From positions 35,190,001 through 35,254,000 of the forward strand of contig CM077597.1 of NCBI GenBank assembly GCA_039654915.1: DNA of 64,000 nucleotides. Direction: 5' to 3'. The first letter of the stretch is position 1, and the number at the start of each line of letters is the position of its first letter. The DNA comes from Aquilaria yunnanensis. Taxonomy: Eukaryota; Streptophyta; Magnoliopsida; Malvales; Thymelaeaceae. Both the position numbers and the translations under genes were made by a program. Below are positions 34,850 through 47,445 of this stretch, piece by piece. Under the pieces are notes generated by a model that was not told the DNA's origin, did no database searches, and saw only the letters and a list, made by a program, of their open reading frames with translations.

Positions 34850-36200
34850 TGATGAATCATCAATGCAAGAAGTAAACATGGTTTCCACAATGAAAGGTGA
34901 ACCACACCAAAGGCCTCCTACTAAATCTGGGCAACAAAGAAATGGATAGAATAGAGGGAATCAGGGCCAATAGGAGGCACTAAACCCTAAAGTGCCAAAG
35001 GTTTGGTTAGAGCTTTAGAGGAACTTAGCCCTAATCAATGAAAACTTAGTAATGCTGATTCAAGCACAACATCAAGGAGTCCCAGTAGCACATGTAGAAG
35101 CAGTTCAGGATCCACAGCAACAACTAGAAGAGGAAGCTACGAACACATCTAAACATGTTCATTCTGGAAGAATAGGAAACAGAAATGATGAAGTTGATGA
35201 GGTGGAAGATAAGGATAAGAGGAATCCAAGAGGCAGAAGAGTAAGGTCTGAAATTGGTCAGGTGTCCAAGACCAATCCCTTAGTCTATGACCAGTCCTCC
35301 ACTAGGAATGAAATTAAGGAAGATTATGAGAGAAGGGGTAGGACAAGGTATAGAGAGCATCACCATGCTAAGGAGTCTCACAGATCCAAGAGATAAGGAG
35401 TAGAAGATCTAGAAGGCCCTATATGAGGTCAGACTGCTGGAGAGGTTCCAAGGACTAAGGCCTCCATAATTTGATGGAAGAGCAAGACCAGAAATAGCTG
35501 AGGAGTGGTTAATCTTCATAGAAAAAATGTTTGAGAGGATGCCACTCAACTCCACCAAAAAGGTGTCACTGGCTACTTACAACTTGGTAGGCAGTGCAAA
35601 GATGCGGTGGAGAAACACCAGAGATAGGTATGCTGTCCAGAAGGACAGAAGGATAGGAAGAGATGTTGAGATGAGCTGGCTAGTGTTCACTCAGCTGTTT
35701 CAGGAGCAATACATCAGTGATGCCATCAAGCATATGAAGGAAGCTGACTTTGATGCTCTAAGGCAGGACAACCTCAATATCCTAGAGTATGAGCATAAAT
35801 TCAATCAATTGGTAAGGTATGCTCCACAGCATCATGGACTGTAAGAGTTAAAGGTCAAAAGATTTTCAGAGGCCTAAGGTCAGACATCAGAAAGGCTGTA
35901 AGACCTTTCGGAGCAGTCACCACATGCCAAGCGCATTGCCAAGAGTTCCCATCCTGATGGTGAGGGCAAGGTAAAGCGGAAGTCCCCTAGCCTAAGGTGC
36001 CCTAAATGCAAGGAGTTTCATGGAAAGAAACCTTGCTATTTTGATACTCAAGCTTGCCTAAAGTGTAGTGTAATGGATCATTGGATCAAAGATTGCCCAC
36101 ATGTGCAAGGAAGAAGTCAGAAGAGCAAGGTCCGATTGGACCTACTAGAGCAAGACCCAAAAAGGCAACACCCAGGGAGGGACATTAGAGACCAGTTCTT
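34850..36200 (+). pseudogene. Element D gag
   Basis: Aligned with element C's gag from DESSMQEVNMV onward. Open stretches are 35052-35396 (acidic and Arg-rich linker) and 35527-35844 (capsid core: MSWLVFTQLFQEQYISD, LEYEHKFNQLVRYAP). Stops occur in between and around. About 150 bases, present in C before the basic HGKG block, are missing after the PFGAVTT block (about 35920). Both zinc knuckles survive (CPKCKEFHGKKPC, then CLKCSVMDHWIKDC; about 35998-36098). Confidence 0.82.
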
Positions 36201-36234
36201 CTAATCCAAAGGCCTCTAGCGCAAAGACCACTAA

Positions 36235-36921
36235 GAGGTAACATTTACCTTAATGGTGTGCCTGTTAGTGTTCTGTTTTATACTAATGCATTTGTGTCTA
36301 CAGTTGCTAGGAATTTTGTTAATGCCATAAAATTGCCTACTAAAATCATGCCTAGGATATCCTTGTGAAAATAGCAGGTAGTCAATGTATTTTCAATAAT
36401 GACCTAGCTAAGGATTGTGAGCTAGTAGTAGGAAAGACTAAGGTTATGACTAATCTGCTAGTGTTGGACATTCCTAAGTATGATACAGTGCTAGGTATGA
36501 ATTGGCTTGCTATGTATAACATAAGAATTGAGTGTGCTAAGAGAGAAATCACATTGCCTGATGGTAAAGTGCATGCAACAGTGAATTCTAAGGAATTAGT
36601 GTATGAAATGCATGGCATGGGCCTAGAGGTACTAGATGAGATACCTATGATTTCTGAGCATGATTATTGTTATGCATTTAATGAACTGTACTATGAAGAG
36701 GAAGTGGACAGAGTACCTGTAGTGAGAGACTTTCCACAAGTCTTTCCTAAAGACCTGCCAGGTATTCCTCCACTAAGAGAGATTGATCTTGAGATCAAGC
36801 TGCAACTAGGAGATAGTCCAATATCCATTCCTCCTTACAGAATGCCTATCACACAGATGAATGAGCTCAAGAAACAACTTAATGAACTTCTTGAGAAAGG
36901 GTTCATAAGGCCTAGTGTTTC
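36235..36921 (+). pseudogene. Element D protease and RT entry
   Basis: The protease active-site codons at 36279-36287 read Y-T-N where C has D-T-G, so the catalytic Asp is gone. A one-base loss near 36368 shifts the frame; from there it is open for 197 codons through [14 protein letters not shown] and [10 protein letters not shown] to the RT block [12 protein letters not shown], and then runs into the E LTR. Codons after 36921 (IALLKECSVS) belong to the E LTR. Confidence 0.82.
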
Positions 36922-37492
36922 TGTTATAGCCCTCCTAAAGGAATGCTCAGTGAGCTAAGTAAATTCATAAATCCCTAGTTTAAATGCCTTAATTAAAGGT
37001 GAATTAGCAAGATCAAGTAAATTATTAAAGGTTTAGTAGGTTCCGAGTGGTTTATGGCACTAAGTTTTGCCCCAGGGAAAATGGTCATTTTACACCTCAA
37101 AGGGTCGGGACAAGTCCCGGGAGTAAAAAGATGCTTTTGAAACCAAAAGCCCAAGTTAGGAAAGTTCGCCAAAGTTTTTAATTACCTAGCTACTATTTGG
37201 GGAAGGGGTATTTTTGCAACTTTTCAAAAAGTTTGGCAAGAGGAGGAGATTTTGTGTTTAAAACACATTTGGGGGACAAATTTCTGCTACTATTCATCCA
37301 TTTTCCAGCCCAATTTCGTAGCCCTCTCTTTCCCTCTCAATCCCTTGCCAAATCTTCATCCAATCCATTATTTCATGAAGGAATTTGAAGGCTTTCTTGG
37401 AACCCATAAGGACGATGGCTTGTTTTATTCTTCTTTTGTTGTTTTCAAGCTTGTTAGGGCGATATCATGCTTGGGCTTGCTTGAATTTGTGA
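36922..37492 (+). repeat. Element E 5' LTR, left part
   Basis: Starts TGTTATAGCCC; aligns with the start of the solo LTR at 14120. Interrupted at TGTGA (37488-37492) by element C. The small ORFs here are chance. Confidence 0.78.
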
Positions 37493-39976
37493 TGTTACCC
37501 ACTCTGGGGTAGTCCAGTTATGGTGCCAAAACTGTGCATTTAGACTCCCAGGATTGGTAATGTTTTGTAGGCCATCAGAACACTACCCTTAGTGTGCATA
37601 CCCAAGTGGCCCTCTTGGGCACTATGTAAATTACATGCATATTGGTCCAACCATCACACACATATTCATATTTCATGCATACCATAGAAGCAAAGAAGGA
37701 AAACACTAGCACGAGTCGTAGTTTTGGCTCCCACACATTAGGCAATCTTGTTAGGTTCTAGTGGCCAGCTACTGCACCTGTAACTCCCACTAATAAACTA
37801 TATCACTCTAGCCTCATAAGCCCCTATTTTATTTGCTCCATTACTAATTCAAGACTTATAGCAAACCAAGGAATTTTTTTTTACATCAATAGCCCGCCTA
37901 TGGACCAAGTTATGGATTTTTTAAGTTGGTTACAAAATTCTGACCAAATGAACAGTAACTCAGCTAATTTTTCAACGTCATATCTTTGGTTACAGGGATC
38001 TAAATCCATAAATTCTAAATCCTAGTTAACCCTCTAGATGTCCTCTAGGTGTGGTCAAATTTTCATACCAAGATTCATTCTACACAGGGAGCTATTAAAC
38101 TTTAGGTCCAAAGTCAAAATTCTGGCACCTTTTGGACCATTTTGCCCATACAATTTTTCCAAACCATGCAAACACTTCATTCACAAGGGGAAAGCCCTCC
38201 AAGGATATTCCATATATGTCCATTACACATAGGAATTACATTCCCTTTCTGTTAACAACTTTATGTGGCCAAAACAGAATTTACAAGTAAGCAGCCCATC
38301 ATTCACACCTAGGCAGCTTTGCACCACATCACTTACATAGCCAAAACATTACTCAAATGTTCTCATACTCGTCTCATTTTACATACACTACATGTACATG
38401 CACACATTCACTAAAATATGGTCTTAACTCAGCTAAATACGCACCCTAGGTCACAGGAGGTCCTGGGACACAATGGACTCCAAAAACATGATGCTGGACA
38501 GCTGCTGCACAACACAATAAGTACCACCATTAAAAATACCAGATGTGCTCCTAAAATCACAAAAATTTCTATATCACAACAAGACATATGGAAGTTCATG
38601 TTCCTGAAATTTCATATCAAAACTCAAACCAAAAAGGTTAGTTTGAAGGTGATCTTTCTGCTGGACCTGAAATGAAAGAATTGAGGGGAGTAAGTTTCAT
38701 TGAGAAACTTAGTAAGGGTAGCACTTGGATTCAATAGGCAATGTAACCATCATTAAAACCTGCATCCAAAGAAACTAAAACACAAAAACTACAATGCATA
38801 TATACAAGATATAGCAACCAAATGCAGCAGCCAAACACAAACAACAAACACTTGAAATGTGGCAGCAACATATACCATAGGTTAGTCCATAAAACATGTA
38901 ATAAACTTAACCAAATCACTATGGCAGCCCTCCTCAATCTAATGCTTGGTCTTAGGATGATTTTAACACTAGTTAGTACTAAGTTTTGGGCTCTAGAATC
39001 CCAGAAATTCGCTGCCATCACTGTGCACTTCACACTAGGTCACAAAACCTTCAATAAGTGCACTCCCCTCACTAAGCTTGGTTCATCAAGCACATGGCTC
39101 TCTTCCAAGCTTAGCCCTAGCTCCATGGATGTTTGAAAATTTCAGAAAACAACCCATGAGATCAAGAGAACCCTTACCTTGATGGGTATGCTGAAATTGG
39201 AGCTTGATCCAAGGTTCACTCAAGCAATAGCACCAAATAGCTTCCAATTGTGCTTCCTTGACTTCAATTGCAAGTAGTTTTGAGTTTGAAGGTATGGAGG
39301 CTATGGAGGAAGTGTGGAGGAGAGGGCTGGCTTTCTATTTTCTGGTGGAGGCCGAAATTTAGAGAGCAAAGGTGGTCTTGACTGCTTAAATAGTCAAAAG
39401 TACACTAAACACACTTAAGTAGTCTTAACCTTGTCTTATGTCATTTTCCTTGCTACAAGACTATGGTTTCTTAGTCTTAATCTCTTGGCCCACATTTGAC
39501 CATACTTATCTTCCTTTAGCAGCTCTCCTTACCTGGGATAACCCCACAAAACTTCCATTTGACTTAAGTCATAGACATACACATCTTAAGGCCTACATTA
39601 GAACACTTAGGTCCTTTATGCCTTTTTGTGTTTTCTTTGTCCTTAGTTCTCTTCCATAAGCAATTTGGTCCTCCAATAGCACTTTCATACCATTCATATC
39701 CTTCCCAAAACTCTCCAAATCTCTTTTGTGAAAGTTTTGCAATTGAGTACCCGAATTTCCAAAATCTTACAAAAATGTCCATAGGTTGCTTGACAAACAA
39801 GCAATCCTTAAGGGTTTTCTTGGGGACCAAGTTACCAACTTGGAATAATTTTAAGGAGGTGTTGATCATACCTTTTACCCCCCATACTACAATCACTATG
39901 GTGAGAATTACACAATGTAACGGTTTTTAGCCATTATGACACACTTGTAATTCTCCGATTTTGTGAGGTGGCAACA
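37493..39976 (-). repeat. Element C 3' LTR
   Basis: TGTTGCCACC...GGGTAACA on the minus strand, 2,484 bp, bordered on the right by the purine tract. It lacks the two deletions seen in the 5' LTR. Contains no gene; the 110-codon minus frame at 39564-39896 recurs in sister LTRs only because of sequence identity. Confidence 0.92.
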
Positions 39977-39993
39977 ATCCTCCCCCCCTTAAA
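39977..39993 (-). other. Element C polypurine tract
   Basis: TTTAAGGGGGGGAGGAT on the minus strand, abutting the 3' LTR. Confidence 0.85.
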
Positions 39994-40039
39994 AATTTTG
40001 GTCCTCCAAAATAGCCTTCAGCTTCGGGTATTCTTCAAG

Positions 40040-40384
40040 TTACCTTTGCATAAGGTCTTTTTCAGTTTCCCAGGTTGCTTCTCTTTCAGAGTGGTGTGAC
40101 CACTGAACTTTTACCATGGGAATATGTTTGTTTCTTAACCTTCTGGTATCCTTGGCTAAGATAGCTATAGGTTTCTCTTCATATGTCAAGTTAGGTTCCA
40201 ACCATATGTCTTCCACTACAATAGCATGCTTTGTGTCTAGTAGACACTTCTTAAGCATACTGATGTGAAAAACATTATCAACTCTTGACATGCTTGGCGG
40301 TAGAGCTAACCTGTATGCTACCTTTCCAACTTTATCCAAGATCTCATAGGGACCAATGTATCTTGGAGCTAACTTGGTTGCCAA
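40040..40384 (-). pseudogene. Element C integrase C-terminus and chromodomain
   Basis: Starts in the GPYEIL fold that ends plant Ty3 integrases (APRYIGPYEILDKVG), continues through FHISMLKKCL, and closes with a chromodomain-like segment, VKVQWSHHSEREATWE (about residues 92-107), thought to guide insertion to particular chromatin. It is out of frame with the integrase core (frameshift between 40344 and 40384). Confidence 0.85.
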
Positions 40385-41366
40385 ATCTGACAGTGCCTTT
40401 GGTTGGTGTAACTTTCAGCCAAACATTGTCACCAACCTCAAATTCCAAGTCTTTCCTTCTTTTGTTCACATAGGCTGTGGTCCTTTCATTGGCTGCCTTT
40501 AATCTCTCTTGAATTTTCTTTATTTTGGCAGTAGTCTCTTCAATAATTTTGGGACCCAACTCTAGCCTGTCTGAGGCTTCCACCCAACAGTGGGGTGTCA
40601 TGCACTTTCTTCCATATAAGGCTTCATAAGGTGCCATGCCAATAGTGCTTTGGTAACTATTGTTATATGAGAATTCCACCAACGGCAAGTGTTGGTCCCA
40701 TTCACCTTTGAAATCCAACACATAGCTCCTGAGCATGTCTTCTAGTATCTGTATCACCCTTTCAGATTGCCCATCTGTCTGAGGATGATAAGCAGTACTC
40801 AGGTGGATTTTGGTTCCTAGTGCTTTATGAAAAGCACTCCAAAATCGAGCTGTAAATCTTGGATCTCTATCAGATACAATGGAGTCTGGCACTCCATGTA
40901 GTCTCACTATCTCCTGGACATACATCTGGGCTAACTTCTCCAAGGAGTCTATGAGTTTCAAAGGTAAGAAGTGGGAACATTTTGTTAGCCTATCCACAAT
41001 GACCCAGATTGTATCATGCCTTAAACTTTTCATAGGCAACCCAGTCAAAAAGTCCATGGTTATGTTACCCCACTTCCTCATTGGTATAGGTAGAGTCTGT
41101 AGGATACCAGCTGGCTTCTGGTGCTCTACCTTTACCCTCTGGCATGTGGCACATTTGGAGACATAAGTAGCTATGTCTCTCTTCATTTGTGGCCACCAGA
41201 AGTGACTCATCAAATCTTTATACATTTTCTCACTTCCTGGATGGATGTTCAACTTGCTTGTGTGAGCTTCTTCAAGTATTTCATCCCTGAGCTTTGCTCC
41301 TTTAGGCACATATATTCGGTCCTTGAAGTATAGTAATCCTTGCTTGTAGGCAAAGGATTGATACAA
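40344..41366 (-). pseudogene. Element C integrase core
   Basis: Joins element DNA to the host chromosome. The HHCC zinc domain (HPGSEKMYKDLMSHFWWP, then CATC), the D in ITMDFLTGLP, the second D in IVSDRDPRF and the E in QTDGQSERVIQILEDMLR are all present, so the catalytic triad looks intact. Separated from RNase H by a TAG near 41415 and from the chromodomain by a frameshift. Confidence 0.9.
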
Positions 41367-41414
41367 GGAACCTTTTTCCTCACCTAAGATCTTTTTCAGA
41401 TCAGGATCTGTCTC

Positions 41415-42209
41415 CTATGCCTTTTTGGCTTCTTCAATCCATCCAGACTGAATTGTCAATGTGTAAATTTGGGCTTCCTCCCACTTATGCCATTTATGCC
41501 ATAGGCATAGTAGACTATTTTGCTCATCATGATCAGCTAAGGATCCTTCTTTCAAAAGTCCTGTGTACTTCCTGCTCAAGGCATCTGCTACTAGATTGCC
41601 TTTACCCTCTGTGTACTGTATACTGCAATAGTCCTTGATGTACTCTAACCATCTCCTTTGCCTCATGTTCAACTCTTTCTGAGTGAACAAGTACTTTAGG
41701 CTCTTATGGTCAGTGTAGATCACAAAGGAACTACCCATCAAGTAATGCCTCCATTTTAGAGCAAAAATCACTGCTGCCAGTTCTAGGTCATGGGTAGGAT
41801 AATTTTGCTCATGAGGTCTTAACTGCCTTGACCCATAAGCAATGACATTTCTGTCTTGTATAAGCACACAACCTAACCCAGATCTAGATGCATCTGTATA
41901 TATGATGTAGGGCTTACTTGGATTAGGAAGAATCAACACTGGAGCTTTAATCAACCTCTGCTTGAGCTCCTGGAAACTATTTTCACACTTCACAGTCCAC
42001 TCAAATCTTTGACCCTTCTTGGTCAGATGAGTAAGAACTGAGGCAATCATGGAAAAGCCTGATACAAATCTCCTGTAGTATCCAGCTAATCCTAGGAAAC
42101 TTCTAATTTCCTTCATAGTCTTTGGTCTTTCCCACTCTTGCACTGCCTTGACCTTTTCAGGGTTTGCCTCAAGGCCTTGCGCATCTATGATGTGTCCTAG
42201 GAAAGACAC
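41415..42209 (-). pseudogene. Element C RT thumb and RNase H
   Basis: RT end ([22 protein letters not shown]) followed by RNase H, which removes RNA from the RNA-DNA hybrid: [28 protein letters not shown] and VADALSR give the Asp, Glu and Asp residues. It is in a different frame from the RT core: a small indel lies between 42209 and about 42290. Confidence 0.9.
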
Positions 42210-42214
42210 TTCCC

Positions 42215-42502
42215 TTATCCAGAATTCACACTTGGATAACTTGGCATAAAGCTGATGCTCAACAAAGTCTTTAAGACAATCTTCAGATGATGTTCATGTT
42301 CATTTTCATCCTTGGAATACACTTGGATGTCATCAATGAACACAACCACAAATTTGTCCAGATGTGGTCTGAACACCCTGTTCATCAGGTCCATGAAAGC
42401 AGCTGGGGCATTAGTCAAACCAAATGGCATAACTGTGTACTCATAATGCCCATATCTGGTCCTAAATGCAGTCTTAGGAATGTCCTCTTCCTTTACTCTC
42501 AA
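42215..42502 (-). pseudogene. Element C reverse transcriptase palm
   Basis: Contains [32 protein letters not shown] and the catalytic FIDD box (IQVYS follows where ILVYS is usual). Bounded upstream by a TGA at 42512 (Gly expected before YFQL) and downstream by the frameshift. Confidence 0.9.
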
Positions 42503-42511
42503 CTGGAAGTA

Positions 42512-43462
42512 TCAAGATCTCAAATCTATCTTGGAGAAGATCTTAGCTCCCTTGAGTTGATCAAATAGATCCTCAATCCTAGGGAGTGGATACTTGTTCT
42601 TGATAGTCACTGCATTAAGCTTCCTGTAGTCAATGCATAGTCTCAAAGATCCATCCTTCCTTTTCACAAAGAGAACAGGAGCTCCCCATGGTGAAACACT
42701 TGGCCTTATGAATCCTTTTTCAAGAAGTTCATCAAGTTGTTTCTTGAGCTCATTCATCTCTGTGATTGGCATTCTGTAAGGAGGTATGGATATTGGACTA
42801 GCTTCTGGTTGTAGCTTGATTTCAAATTCAATCTCCTTTTGTGGAGGAATACCTGGCAGGTCTTTAGGAAAAACTTGCGGAAAGTCTCTCACTATAGGTA
42901 TTCTGTCCACTTCCTTATCACAGTGCAATTCATTCAATGCATAACAGAAATCATGCTCAGAATTCATAGGTATCTCATCTAATACCTCTAGCTCCATGCC
43001 ATGCATTTCATACACTAATTCCTTAGAATTCACTAATGCATGCACTTCACCATCAGGCAATGTGATTTCCTTCTTAGCACAATCAATTCTTATGTTATGC
43101 ATAGCAAGCCAATTCATACCCAGCACTAAAACATACTTAGGAATGTCCAACACTAGCAGATTAGTCATAACCTTAGTCTTTCCTACTACTAGCTCACAAT
43201 CCTTAGCTAGGTCATTAGTGAAAAGACATTGACTACCTGCTGTTTTCACTAAGGATATCCTAGGCATGATTTCAGTAGGCAATTTCATGGCATCAACAAA
43301 TTTCCTAGCCACTATAGACACAAATGCACCAGTATCAAATAGAACACTAACAGGCATACCATTAAGGTAAATGTTAGCTCTTAGTGCTCCTTCTTGCTCT
43401 GATGTCTCTGGCCTCTCCACTTGGAAGACTCTGCCAGCTCTGTACACTGGAGGCTGAGGCAC
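42512..43462 (-). pseudogene. Element C protease and RT fingers
   Basis: Aspartic protease with [12 protein letters not shown] (D-T-G-A at about residue 42-45) and [12 protein letters not shown], which processes the polyprotein, followed by RT entry blocks [43 protein letters not shown] and FSKIDLRS. In the same frame as gag, from which it is separated by a TAG at 43478-43480. Confidence 0.9.
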
Positions 43463-43480
43463 TGGAGGAACTAGCCTCTA

Positions 43481-44935
43481 CTGTCCCTCCCTTGGTGCTC
43501 CTCCTCTAGGTCCTACCCCAATAGGTCTTACTAGACCTTGGTCTTCTGGCCTCCTTTGAACCTGTGGGCAGTCTTTGGTCCAATGATCCAGGGATCCACA
43601 TCTTAGACATGCTTGGGTGCCAAAATAGCAAGGTTTCTTCCCATGAAACTTCTTGCATTTAGAGCACCTTAGGCCAGGGAACTTCCCCTTAACCTTGCCC
43701 TCACCACCAAGATGAGAATTCTTGGCAATTCCTTTGCCATGTGGTGCCTTCTTCTACTTGCCTCCTGCCTGACTACTTTCCCTTGGTCCACTGGGAAAGT
43801 ACTTAGTCTCATACTCCTTTTGCTCTACTAATAGAGCTTTCTGCACTGCTTCATAGTATGTAACTGCTCCAAAAGGTCTAACAGCCTTTCTAATGTCTGA
43901 CTTTAGGCCTCTGACAAATCTTTTGGCCTTCAATTCCTCCAACCCATGATATTGAGGAGCATACCTCACCAACTGATTGAATTTGTGCTCATACTCTAGG
44001 ACACTGAGGTTGTCCTGCCTTAGAGCATCAAATTCAGCTTGCTTCATATCCTTGATGGCATCACTAATGTACTGTTCCTGGAATAGCTGTGTGAACTCTG
44101 GCCAGCTCATCTCAATATCTCTTCCTGACCTTCTGCCCTTCTGGAAAGCATACCTATCTCTGGTGTTTCTCCACTGCATCTCTGCACTGCCTATCAAGTT
44201 GTAAGTAGCCAATGACACCTTCTTGGTGGAGCTGAGTGGCATCCTCTCAAACATCTTTTCTATGAAGATTAACCACTCCTTAGCTCTCTCTGGCCGAGCT
44301 CTTCCATCAAACTGTGGAGGTCTTAGGCCTTGGAACCTCTCCAACAGTCTGACCTCATCTAGGCCTTCTAGATCCTCTGATCTATATCTCCTAGATCTGT
44401 GAGAGTCCTCTGTATAGTGATGTTCTCTATGATCTCTATGATCTCTCCGCCTTCTCCTAGATCTTCTCTCATGGCCATCCTCAATCTCATTCCTTGTGGA
44501 GGAATGGTCATAGACTGAGGGATTGGTCTTGGACACCTGACCAATCTGAGACCTTAGTCTTTTGCCTCTTGGATTTCTCCTACCCTCATCTTCCACCTTA
44601 ATGGTCTCATCATTTATGTCTTCTAAGCTTCCAAAAGGAACATATTCAGATGTGTTCCCAGTATCCTCTTCAGGTTGTAGCTATGCATTGTGAACTGGTT
44701 CTACTGGAGCTACTTGGACTCCCTACTGTTTTCCTTGAATCAGCCTCATTAAGTTTTCATTGATTAGAGCTAAGTTCCTCTGAAGCTCTAACCAAACCTG
44801 AGGCACTTCAGGGTTTGGTACCCCCTGTTGCCCCTGATTCCCTCTATTTTGGCCATTTCCTTGTTGCCTAGAATTAGTAGGAGGGCTTCGGGCTGGTTCC
44901 CCTCTCCTTGTGGCAACCATGTTTACTTCCTGCAT
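43481..44935 (-). pseudogene. Element C gag
   Basis: Chosen start: ATG at 44935 (SSMQEVNMV); the open frame extends seven codons upstream to a GTG at 44956 with no ATG. An N-terminal Gln/Asn-rich part is followed by an Arg/Asp-rich linker (residues of the RRNPRGKR and RRRRRDHRDHREHH type), the capsid core (PPQFDGRARPERAKEWL, FTQLFQEQYISD, LEYEHKFNQLVRYAP) and two zinc knuckles, CSKCKKFHGKKPC and CLRCGSLDHWTKDC (about 43580-43660). TAG stops at 44723-44725, 44681-44683 and 43754-43756 interrupt it; the sister element keeps some of these codons as Gln. Confidence 0.9.
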
Positions 44936-45070
44936 TGATGATTCATCACGAAGCACATATAAAGATCATAGGTATTTCAATGGTACTTGACACTAGCAGT
45001 TGACCAAACTGAGTTCATATATGTAGATGCATGCAATGCTAACTATATGCAATGTACATGTATAAACCAT

Positions 45071-45082
45071 GCTCTGATACCA
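45071..45082 (-). other. Element C primer-binding site
   Basis: TGGTATCAGAGC on the minus strand, five bases from the 5' LTR. Confidence 0.92.
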
Positions 45083-45087
45083 ACTTC

Positions 45088-47440
45088 TGTTACCCACTCT
45101 GGGGTAGTCCAGTTATGGTGCCAAAACTATGCATTTTGACTCCCAGGATTGGTAATGTTCTATAGGCCATCAGAACACTACCCTTAGTGTGCATACCCAA
45201 GTGGCCCTCTTGGGCACTATGTAAATACATGCATATTGGTCCAACCATCACACACATAAAAACACTAGCACGAGTCTTAGTTTTGGCTTCCACACATTAG
45301 GCAATCTTGTTAAGTTCTAGTGGCCAGCTACTGCACCTATAACTTTCACTAATAAACTGTATCATTCTAGCCTCATAACCCCATGTTTTATTTGCTCCAT
45401 CATTAATTCGAGACCTAGAGCAAACCAAGGAATTTTTTTTTACATCAATAGCCCACCTATGGACCAAGTTATGGATTTTTTAAGTTGGTTACAAAATTCT
45501 GACCAAATGAACAGTAACTCAGCCAATTTTTCAACATCATATCTTTGGCTACAGGGATCTAAATCCAGAAATTTCAAATCCCAATTAACCCTCTAGATGT
45601 CCTCTAGGTGTGGTCAAATTCTCATACCAAGATTCATTCTACACAGGGAGATATTAAACTTTAGGTCCAGAGTCGAAATTCTGGCAACTTTTGGACCATT
45701 ATGCACATACAATTTTTCCAAACCTTGCAAACACTTCATTCACAAGGGGAAAGCCCTCCAAGGCTATCCCATATATGTCCATTACACATATGAATTACAT
45801 TCCCTTTCTTTTAAAAAACTTTATGTGGCCAAAACAGAATTTACAACTAAGCAGCCCATCATTCACACCTAGGCAGCTTTGCACCACATCACTTACATAG
45901 CCAAAACATTACTCAAATGTTCTCATACTTATCTCATTTTACATACACTACATGTACATTCATACATTCACTACAATATGTTCTTAACTCAGCTAAATAC
46001 ACACCCTAGGTCACAGGAGGTCCTGAGACACAATGGACTCCAAAAACAGGATGCTGGACAGCTGCTGCACAACACAATAAGTACCACCATTAAAAATACC
46101 AAATGTGCTCCTAAAATTACAAAAATTTGCAGATCACAACAAGACATATGGACGTTCATGTACCTGAAATTTCAGATCAAAACTCAAATCACAAAGGTTA
46201 TTTTGAAGGTGATCTTTCTGCTGGACCTGAAATGACAGAATTGAGGGGAGTAAGTTTCATTGAGAAACGTAGTAAGGGTAGCACTTGGATTCAATAGGCA
46301 ATGTAACCATAATTAAAACCTGCATCAAAAGACACTAAGAAAAAAAAACCAAAATGCATGTATACAAGATATAGCAACCAAATGCAGGCAGCCCTCCTCA
46401 ATCTAATGCTTGGTCTTAGGAGGATTTTAACACTAGTTAGTACTAACTTTTGGGCTCTAGAAACCCAGAAATTTGCTGCCATCACTGTGCATTTCACACT
46501 AGGTCACAAAACCTTCAATAAGTGCACTCCCCTCACTAAGCTTGGTTCATCAAGCACATGGCTCTCTTCCAAGCTTAGCCCTAGCTCCATGGATGTTTGA
46601 AAATTTCATAAAACAACCCATGAGAGCAAGAGAACCCTTACCTTGATGGGTATGCTGAAATTGGAGCTTGATCCTAGGTTCACTCAAGCAATAGCACCAA
46701 ATAGCTTCCAATTGTGCTTCCTTGACTTCAATTGCAAGTAGTTTTGAGTTTGAAGGTATGGTGGATATGGAGGAAGTGTGGAGGAGAGGGCTGCCTTTTT
46801 TTTTTCTGGTGGAGGCCGAAATTTAGAGAGGAAAGGTGGTCTTGACTACTTAAATAGTCAAAAGTACACTAAACACACTTAAGTAGTCTTAACCTTGTCT
46901 TATGTCATTTTCCTTGCTACAAGACTATGGTTTCTTAGTCTTAATCTCTTGGCCCACATTTGACCATACTTATCTTCCTTTAGCAGCCCTCTTTATGCGG
47001 GATAACCCCACAAAACTTCCATTTGACTTAAGTCATAGACATACACATCTTAAGGCCTACATTAGAACACTTAGGTCCTTTATGCCTTTTTGTGTTTTCT
47101 TTGTCCTTAGTTCTCTTCCATAAGCAATTTGGTCCTCCAATAGCACTTTCATACCATTCATATCCTTCCCATAACTCTCCAAATCTCTTTTGTTAAAGTT
47201 TTGCAATTGAGTACCCGAATTTCCAAAATTTTACAAAAAAGTAGATAGGTTGCTTGACAAACAAGCAATCCTTAAGGGTTTTCTTGGGGACCAAGTTACC
47301 AACTTCGAACACTTTTAGGTAGGTGTTTATCATACCTTTTACCCCCCATACTACAATCACTATGTTGAGAATTACACAATATAACGGTTTTTAGCCATTA
47401 TGACACACTTGTAATTCTCCCATTTTGTGAGGTGGTAACA
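45088..47440 (-). repeat. Element C 5' LTR
   Basis: TGTTACCACC...GGGTAACA on the minus strand, 2,353 bp. Compared with the 3' LTR it lacks about 36 bases near 45259 and about 100 bases near 46387; elsewhere differences are scattered single bases. Confidence 0.92.
46850..46895 (-). promoter_or_regulatory. Putative core promoter palindrome in C-family LTR
   Basis: Perfect arms GACTACTTAA and TTAAGTAGTC flank about 25 bases, with the TATA-like CTATTTAAG inside one arm. The same pair is at 53160-53204. Assignment as promoter is inference. Confidence 0.4.
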
Positions 47441-47445
47441 TGTGA

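Larger units (their letters stand above)
30054..36921 (+). mobile_element. Element D: chromovirus of the C family, truncated by E
   Basis: 5' LTR (30054-34711, inflated by two solo LTRs), primer-binding site, leader, gag and protease, then the first RT codons up to FIRPSVS at 36921, where element E's LTR begins. Its proteins align with those of element C but with many stops, a gag deletion and a lost protease site. The rest of pol would lie beyond the right window edge, after E. Confidence 0.85.
37493..47440 (-). mobile_element. Element C: complete chromovirus (Tekay/Del-like)
   Basis: 9,948 bp with both LTRs, exact TGTGA duplication (37488-37492, 47441-47445), primer site, gag-pol in one frame with a chromodomain, and a purine tract. 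Domain order gag-PR-RT-RNase H-IN-chromodomain is that of plant chromoviruses; the long LTRs, the PBS and the C-terminal VKVQW..HS..EATWE pattern suggest the Tekay/Del clade. About six nonsense codons and two frameshifts make it inactive. It is inserted in the LTR of element E. Confidence 0.93.

Noticed and set aside
39438..39659. A 73-codon frame repeated at 39438, 46902, 52925 and 63359
   Set aside because: It lies antisense in the C-family LTRs. The recent copies are alike because the LTRs are alike; the older copies at 26459 and 30054 have lost it, so there is no sign of coding constraint.
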